Below are positions 60,179 to 64,000 of a DNA stretch of 64,000 nt, piece by piece; within the stretch, counting starts at the first letter, position 1, and each line of letters opens with the position of its first letter. Under the pieces are notes generated by a model. That model had not been told where the DNA came from. It searched no databases and saw nothing but the letters and a program-made list of their open reading frames with translations. The stretch is from Methanosarcina barkeri MS. Its GTDB lineage: Archaea > Halobacteriota > Methanosarcinia > Methanosarcinales > Methanosarcinaceae. Made by a program: the position numbers and the translations under genes. Location of the stretch: positions 1 through 64,000 of the forward strand of contig NZ_CP009528.1 in NCBI RefSeq assembly GCF_000970025.1, written 5' to 3'.

Positions 60179-63051
60179 GTTTTGTTTTCTTGAATTTCAG
60201 GTTGAGCTCTGGTATTTGCATTCAAGTACTTGGTGAGAGGTTTTACTGCTCTTTCATCTCCAATGTCAATTAGCAGGAACACAGAGTTCTCCCTGATATT
60301 CTGGTTTTCACTATTCAGGCCTCTTATTAGAGGTTCCACTGCTTCTTCTTTTCTATCAAGAAGAATCTTTGACGCGCAGTCTCTTACTTTTTTATTATTA
60401 TCTCCCAAAGCCATGACAAGAGTGTCAGTTGCTTTTTCGCCTTTTATCTCTCCTAAAGCAGTAACAGCAGAGATCCGAATTCCGGAGTTATTATCCTTAA
60501 GAGCTTTCTTAAGAGTTCCAACTGCTTTTGGGTCATTTATTTTACCCAGGGCTTCTAAAGCAGTGCTTCTGAGTGTTTCATTTCCATCTGTTGTAGCACT
60601 ATTGAGCGCGCCTACAGCTGTGGCATCACCTATATTTCCAAGGGCCCATGCTGAAGCGACTCTCACAGTTTCGTCTCCATCCTGTAGTCCTACAGTTAAA
60701 GATTTCACTGCTTTTTGATCCCCTATTGCCCCCAGAGCCAGAGCTGCATTTCGCCGTACTTCGGGATTTTCATCGGATAGTATCTGGATCAGGGGTTTAA
60801 CCGCTTTCGGGTTTCCAATTTTTCCCAGAGCAAGGGCTGCACAACTTTTTACGGAATCGTTTTCGTTCAAAGCCATGATAAGAGGGTCTACTGCCCTTTG
60901 ATCCCCGATTTTTCCAAGGGAAATAGCACTGCACTCTTTCACATTGCCGTATTTATCCGTTTTCAGGGCAATTGATAATGGTTCCACTGCCTTTTCGTTT
61001 CCAATTTCTCCAAGAGAAAAGGCTGCACAGGCTTTTGTCTCATTGCAGTCTTTGACCAAGATTTCAATAAGAGGTTCGATAGAGCTTTCTTCTCTCATTC
61101 CTCCCAGTGCAAGTATAGAGCTGACTCTCACATAACTCTCTTCACGTTTTAATGCATCTAGGAGTTTTTCTGGCGCTTTTTTATCTTTAGGATTAACTCC
61201 GGAAGCCTCTTCGTATTTTTTTATGTTTTGAGGGTCTGCTTTTAGTGCATTGATGAGGGGTTCTGTTTCTGAGTTCCCAATATCTTCAAAGGCTTTTGCT
61301 ACTTCCTTCCGGAAGGTCATGTCTTTTTCTTCTACAGCTTTCTGGAGAGTCTGGTCTACTTTTTCGTCACCTTTTTTTTCAGTGAGTTCAGTAGAAGTTT
61401 CTGTTTTTTCCTTGAAAAGTTCCTTAAGTTCTGGAACAGCTCTCTTGTCTCCCATTTCAATGAGTGAAAAAACAATATATTTTCTAACAGTCTTATTCTG
61501 GTTCTCAAGAGATTTTATCATATCAGGAACTGCCGGTTCTCCTATTTCTACAAGAGCTCTGGCACAGCTCAATTTTGTTTCTTCATTTTCAGCCGAGAGA
61601 TTTTGAATGAGAGGTTTTATTGCCCTTTTATCTCCTATATTTCCAAGAGCCCAGGCGGCTGTACTGCTTGTATATGCATCATCATCTGAAAGGGCTTCTA
61701 TAAGGGGCTCAACTGCTGGTTTTCCGATTCCAACAAGAATCTCCCCAGCATACTGCTTGACATTATTATTTTTATCCTTTAATGCCTGAACAATCGGTTT
61801 AGTATTTCTGTCTCCAGTTTCTTCAAGTGTTTTTTCAGTTATATTTCTGACTTTTTGGTCAGGGTCTTTTAACTGCTGGACGAGAGCTCCTGTTGCTTCT
61901 TCTTCTCCTATTTTTCCAAGAGATTCCACAACAAGGCTCCGTACTTCAGGATCTTTATCTGAAAGAGCACTTATCAGGGCTTTCTCGGCTCTTTGATCCC
62001 CAATTTCTCCCAATTCGACAGCTGCAGTACAGCGGACGTCCTTGTCTTCATCCGAAAGTACCTTAATCAGGGCTTCTGTTGCTTTCTCTTCTCGGAGTTC
62101 TCCGAGAGCTACAATGGCTTTCTTTCTTGTCTCTCTGTCTTCGTCATTCAGTGCTTTTATCAGGGGTTCAGTGGCTTTTTTATCCCCTATCTTTCCAAGG
62201 GCTTCCACGGCGTTCCTTCGAACTTTTCTGTCCTCGTCTGAAAGTGCCTTAATCAGAGACTCTTCGGCTTTTTCTCCTCCAAGTTTTCCTAGAGCTTCTG
62301 CTGCACTGGACCTTACCTCACTGTTATTATCTTCGAGACTTAGGTTGAGGGCCTCAACAATTTTCTCATTTTCTACCTTTCCTGAGAATAAGGTCTCCCC
62401 CCAGCCATCTTCCTCTGAAGAAGAACCTGCCTTTTCAATTTCTCCAAGAGCCCAGGCTGAATTGGAGCGCACTCTTTCATCTTCGTCTGAAAGTGCTTGA
62501 ATTAGTTGTTTTTCTGCTCTCTGGCTTCTTGCATTACCAAGAGCTAGAGCTGCACCGCTTCTAACCTCTGGGTCTTCGTCCTTCAAAAGCTGTATTATGG
62601 CTTTTTCTGCTTTTTGCCCACCAATATTTCCAAGAGCCAGAGCTGCTTCACATCTTATTTCCGGGTTTTCAGAGTCAATAACTTCTATAAGAGGATCTAC
62701 AGCGTCTTCTTCCATTTCTTCCAGAGCGAATCTGGCTTCCTTTCTGGAGTTTATATCGTCATTTCCTAATGCCTTTATCAGAGGCTCTATAGCCTGTTGA
62801 GTTTCTGACTCATTCGTATCTAGAATGGTTGTCGCATTGGGGTTTTCATTGTTACCTTCATTGATTCCGGCAGCAACTCCAACCATTGTCAGTGTGGGAG
62901 GTTCTACAGCCTGTTGAGTTTCTGACTCATTCATATCTAACATGGTCGTTTCATTGGGGTTTTCTTTGTTGCTTTCGCTGATTCCGGCAGCAACTCCAAC
63001 CATTGTCAGTGTGAGTAGTAACAGTATGATTTTAGGCACTGAATGATTCAT
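60175..63051 (-). CDS. Secreted HEAT-repeat (PBS lyase-like) protein
   Basis: Protein of 958 residues: an N-terminal signal peptide (KIILLLLTLTMVGVAAG) followed by about 25 HEAT/PBS-lyase-type repeats of about 31 residues (ALGKIGDxxAVxPLIxALxDE). Such repeats form superhelices for protein binding. Unlike real phycobilin lyases there is no cofactor context. The first 90 residues contain a tandem copy of a 39-residue block that includes the signal hydrophobic segment. No cell-wall anchor is seen. Function unknown. Confidence 0.9.
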   Translation of the reverse strand: MNHSVPKIILLLLTLTMVGVAAGISESNKENPNETTMLDMNESETQQAVEPPTLTMVGVAAGINEGNNENPNATTILDTNESETQQAIEPLIKALGNDDINSRKEARFALEEMEEDAVDPLIEVIDSENPEIRCEAALALGNIGGQKAEKAIIQLLKDEDPEVRSGAALALGNARSQRAEKQLIQALSDEDERVRSNSAWALGEIEKAGSSSEEDGWGETLFSGKVENEKIVEALNLSLEDNNSEVRSSAAEALGKLGGEKAEESLIKALSDEDRKVRRNAVEALGKIGDKKATEPLIKALNDEDRETRKKAIVALGELREEKATEALIKVLSDEDKDVRCTAAVELGEIGDQRAEKALISALSDKDPEVRSLVVESLGKIGEEEATGALVQQLKDPDQKVRNITEKTLEETGDRNTKPIVQALKDKNNNVKQYAGEILVGIGKPAVEPLIEALSDDDAYTSSTAAWALGNIGDKRAIKPLIQNLSAENEETKLSCARALVEIGEPAVPDMIKSLENQNKTVRKYIVFSLIEMGDKRAVPELKELFKEKTETSTELTEKKGDEKVDQTLQKAVEEKDMTFRKEVAKAFEDIGNSETEPLINALKADPQNIKKYEEASGVNPKDKKAPEKLLDALKREESYVRVSSILALGGMREESSIEPLIEILVKDCNETKACAAFSLGEIGNEKAVEPLSIALKTDKYGNVKECSAISLGKIGDQRAVDPLIMALNENDSVKSCAALALGKIGNPKAVKPLIQILSDENPEVRRNAALALGAIGDQKAVKSLTVGLQDGDETVRVASAWALGNIGDATAVGALNSATTDGNETLRSTALEALGKINDPKAVGTLKKALKDNNSGIRISAVTALGEIKGEKATDTLVMALGDNNKKVRDCASKILLDRKEEAVEPLIRGLNSENQNIRENSVFLLIDIGDERAVKPLTKYLNANTRAQPEIQENKT

Positions 63052-64000
63052 ATTTTATACCGTTTCCGTAAATTCGATGTCAGTTTGATTTTGAAGTTTA
63101 GAGTTTTAAATTTGCGTAGAAATCCTCTTTAACAAGGAATCTTACTTAACGTTAAATGAATAGTCTGATACATTTTTAGTGTATATTCAGGTCTGATACA
63201 TTTTTAGTATATATTTAGTTTTTTGCAATTGACTTGTATGAATTTTTCGAAATAATTTTTCAGGAATTTGCATTCTTGCCAGGAACTGTACCTGATAAAA
63301 GATATAATTGGGTGACAATAAGTGATGCATCGAAGGAATTATAGATAAATTTTAAGAACCTCCATAGTGGTATTCATTTATCTAATTATTACTTTACTAT
63401 TTATGATTGAAAAAACATTGATTATTACAGTATATTATGAAAAAATGATTTTTAAAAATCCACGCTAGGAAATCTATCCTCAAACATTCGATAGCAATAC
63501 GCTGTTGGCAATTAGTTTCAGCTTCCAGAAAGCGCTTTTGAGAGCCTCTCAATTCCATGACTGCTATAAATATCTTTTAAGTATTTTCCAGATTTTTACC
63601 TTTTTCAAAGATTGAAAAATGTCAGGCAATTAACGGCTAGCATGAGACTCCATCAGGAAAGCATTGTTGTTTTAAACTAATAGTTCTGTTGCTTATTATA
63701 CTGAAAAATCAATTTTCAATATATTTAGAATTGTTAAGGATGCTTCTTCCGACTAGCTAATGATAAAGTAGTTAAAATATTCTGGTATTTGGGTAATAAC
63801 CGTTACATTTTCGGCTCAAAGTTCCCTCCCGCAAATGAAAAATTAAAAATGCTTTTCAATCTAATCTTTATAAATGCGTCTTCGGTTAAGTAAGAAATCG
63901 TGACAATTGTGTCAATTTCCTCAACAGTTACTAAATATTTTAATAAATTATGAGCTGGAATAGGGTATCGATTTCATGTAAATGGGCCAAAATTTAAGGC
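63052..64000. other. Right-edge intergenic DNA with MITE-like copy C
   Basis: AT-rich region without a gene. A 31-base direct repeat with core GTCTGATACATTTTTAGT lies at about 63162 and 63193, 110-165 bases upstream of the HEAT-repeat start. The right end holds MITE-like copy C, cut by the window. Confidence 0.6.
63877..64000 (+). mobile_element. MITE-like element, family 1, copy C (truncated by window)
   Basis: Starts TCTTCGGTTAAG at about 63881 and matches copies A and B through GTGTCAATTTCCTCAACAG, CGATTTCATGTAAATGGGCC and AAAATTTAAGGC. The right end lies outside the window. Confidence 0.8.

Overview
The window comes from a methanogenic archaeon of the genus Methanosarcina. Evidence: an archaeal 16S/23S/5S operon, Orc1/Cdc6, archaeal DnaG, a four-OB-fold RPA, archaeosine synthase, a fused formaldehyde-activating enzyme/hexulose-phosphate synthase, Shine-Dalgarno sites matching a 16S tail ending in CACCTCCT, TATA-type promoters, and AT-rich intergenic DNA full of short tandem repeats. 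The species was not determined.

Layout. 1-1215: origin-like DNA with an ORB-type element (19-42) and an AT-rich repeat array before cdc6 (1216-2460). 3.2-9 kb: a UPF0200/UPF0201 pair, a TIM-barrel isomerase-like protein, a gamma-glutamylcyclotransferase-like protein with a repeat-encoded tail, a degenerate EF1A/SelB-like GTPase paralogue and an Rnl3-type RNA ligase. 9.2-10.4 kb: an AIM24-like protein and a terminator hairpin. 10.5-15.7 kb: five consecutive CBS-domain genes on the minus strand. 15.7-25.2 kb: two more ORB-like sites, rpa, kptA, rtcA, a flavin disulfide reductase and dnaG. 25.9-31.7 kb: UPF0058, rimI, arcS and a GlcD/HdrD-like lactate or glycolate dehydrogenase pair.

31.8-44.05 kb looks like an accessory island. 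It holds MITE-like inverted-repeat elements, a radical SAM/SPASM enzyme with a cysteine-free precursor-like partner, a duplicated small-protein family with a third decayed copy, an MFS pump/methyltransferase operon divergent from a FilR1-type regulator, a DUF2683/RelE-like toxin-antitoxin pair whose toxin lacks an in-frame start, a HEPN-motif protein, two membrane proteins and a hairpin-rich stretch.

44-49.7 kb returns to housekeeping genes on the minus strand: a YgiQ-type radical SAM protein, an MBL hydrolase, TatD and an isopropylmalate/citramalate synthase. 50.1-55.3 kb is the rRNA operon with three repeated promoters, processing stems around 16S and 23S, and no tRNA in the 16S-23S spacer. 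Then come a bacterioferritin fragment, a Yip1-like gene split by an in-frame TAA, two identical tRNA-Cys genes, endonuclease III, Fae-Hps, triosephosphate isomerase and a secreted HEAT-repeat protein. The right edge cuts a third copy of the island MITE.

Themes: replication functions (origin, Cdc6, RPA, DnaG) and RNA repair functions (Rnl3 ligase, KptA, RtcA) share the first 25 kb. The most novel candidate is the radical SAM/SPASM pair at 32.3-33.8 kb.
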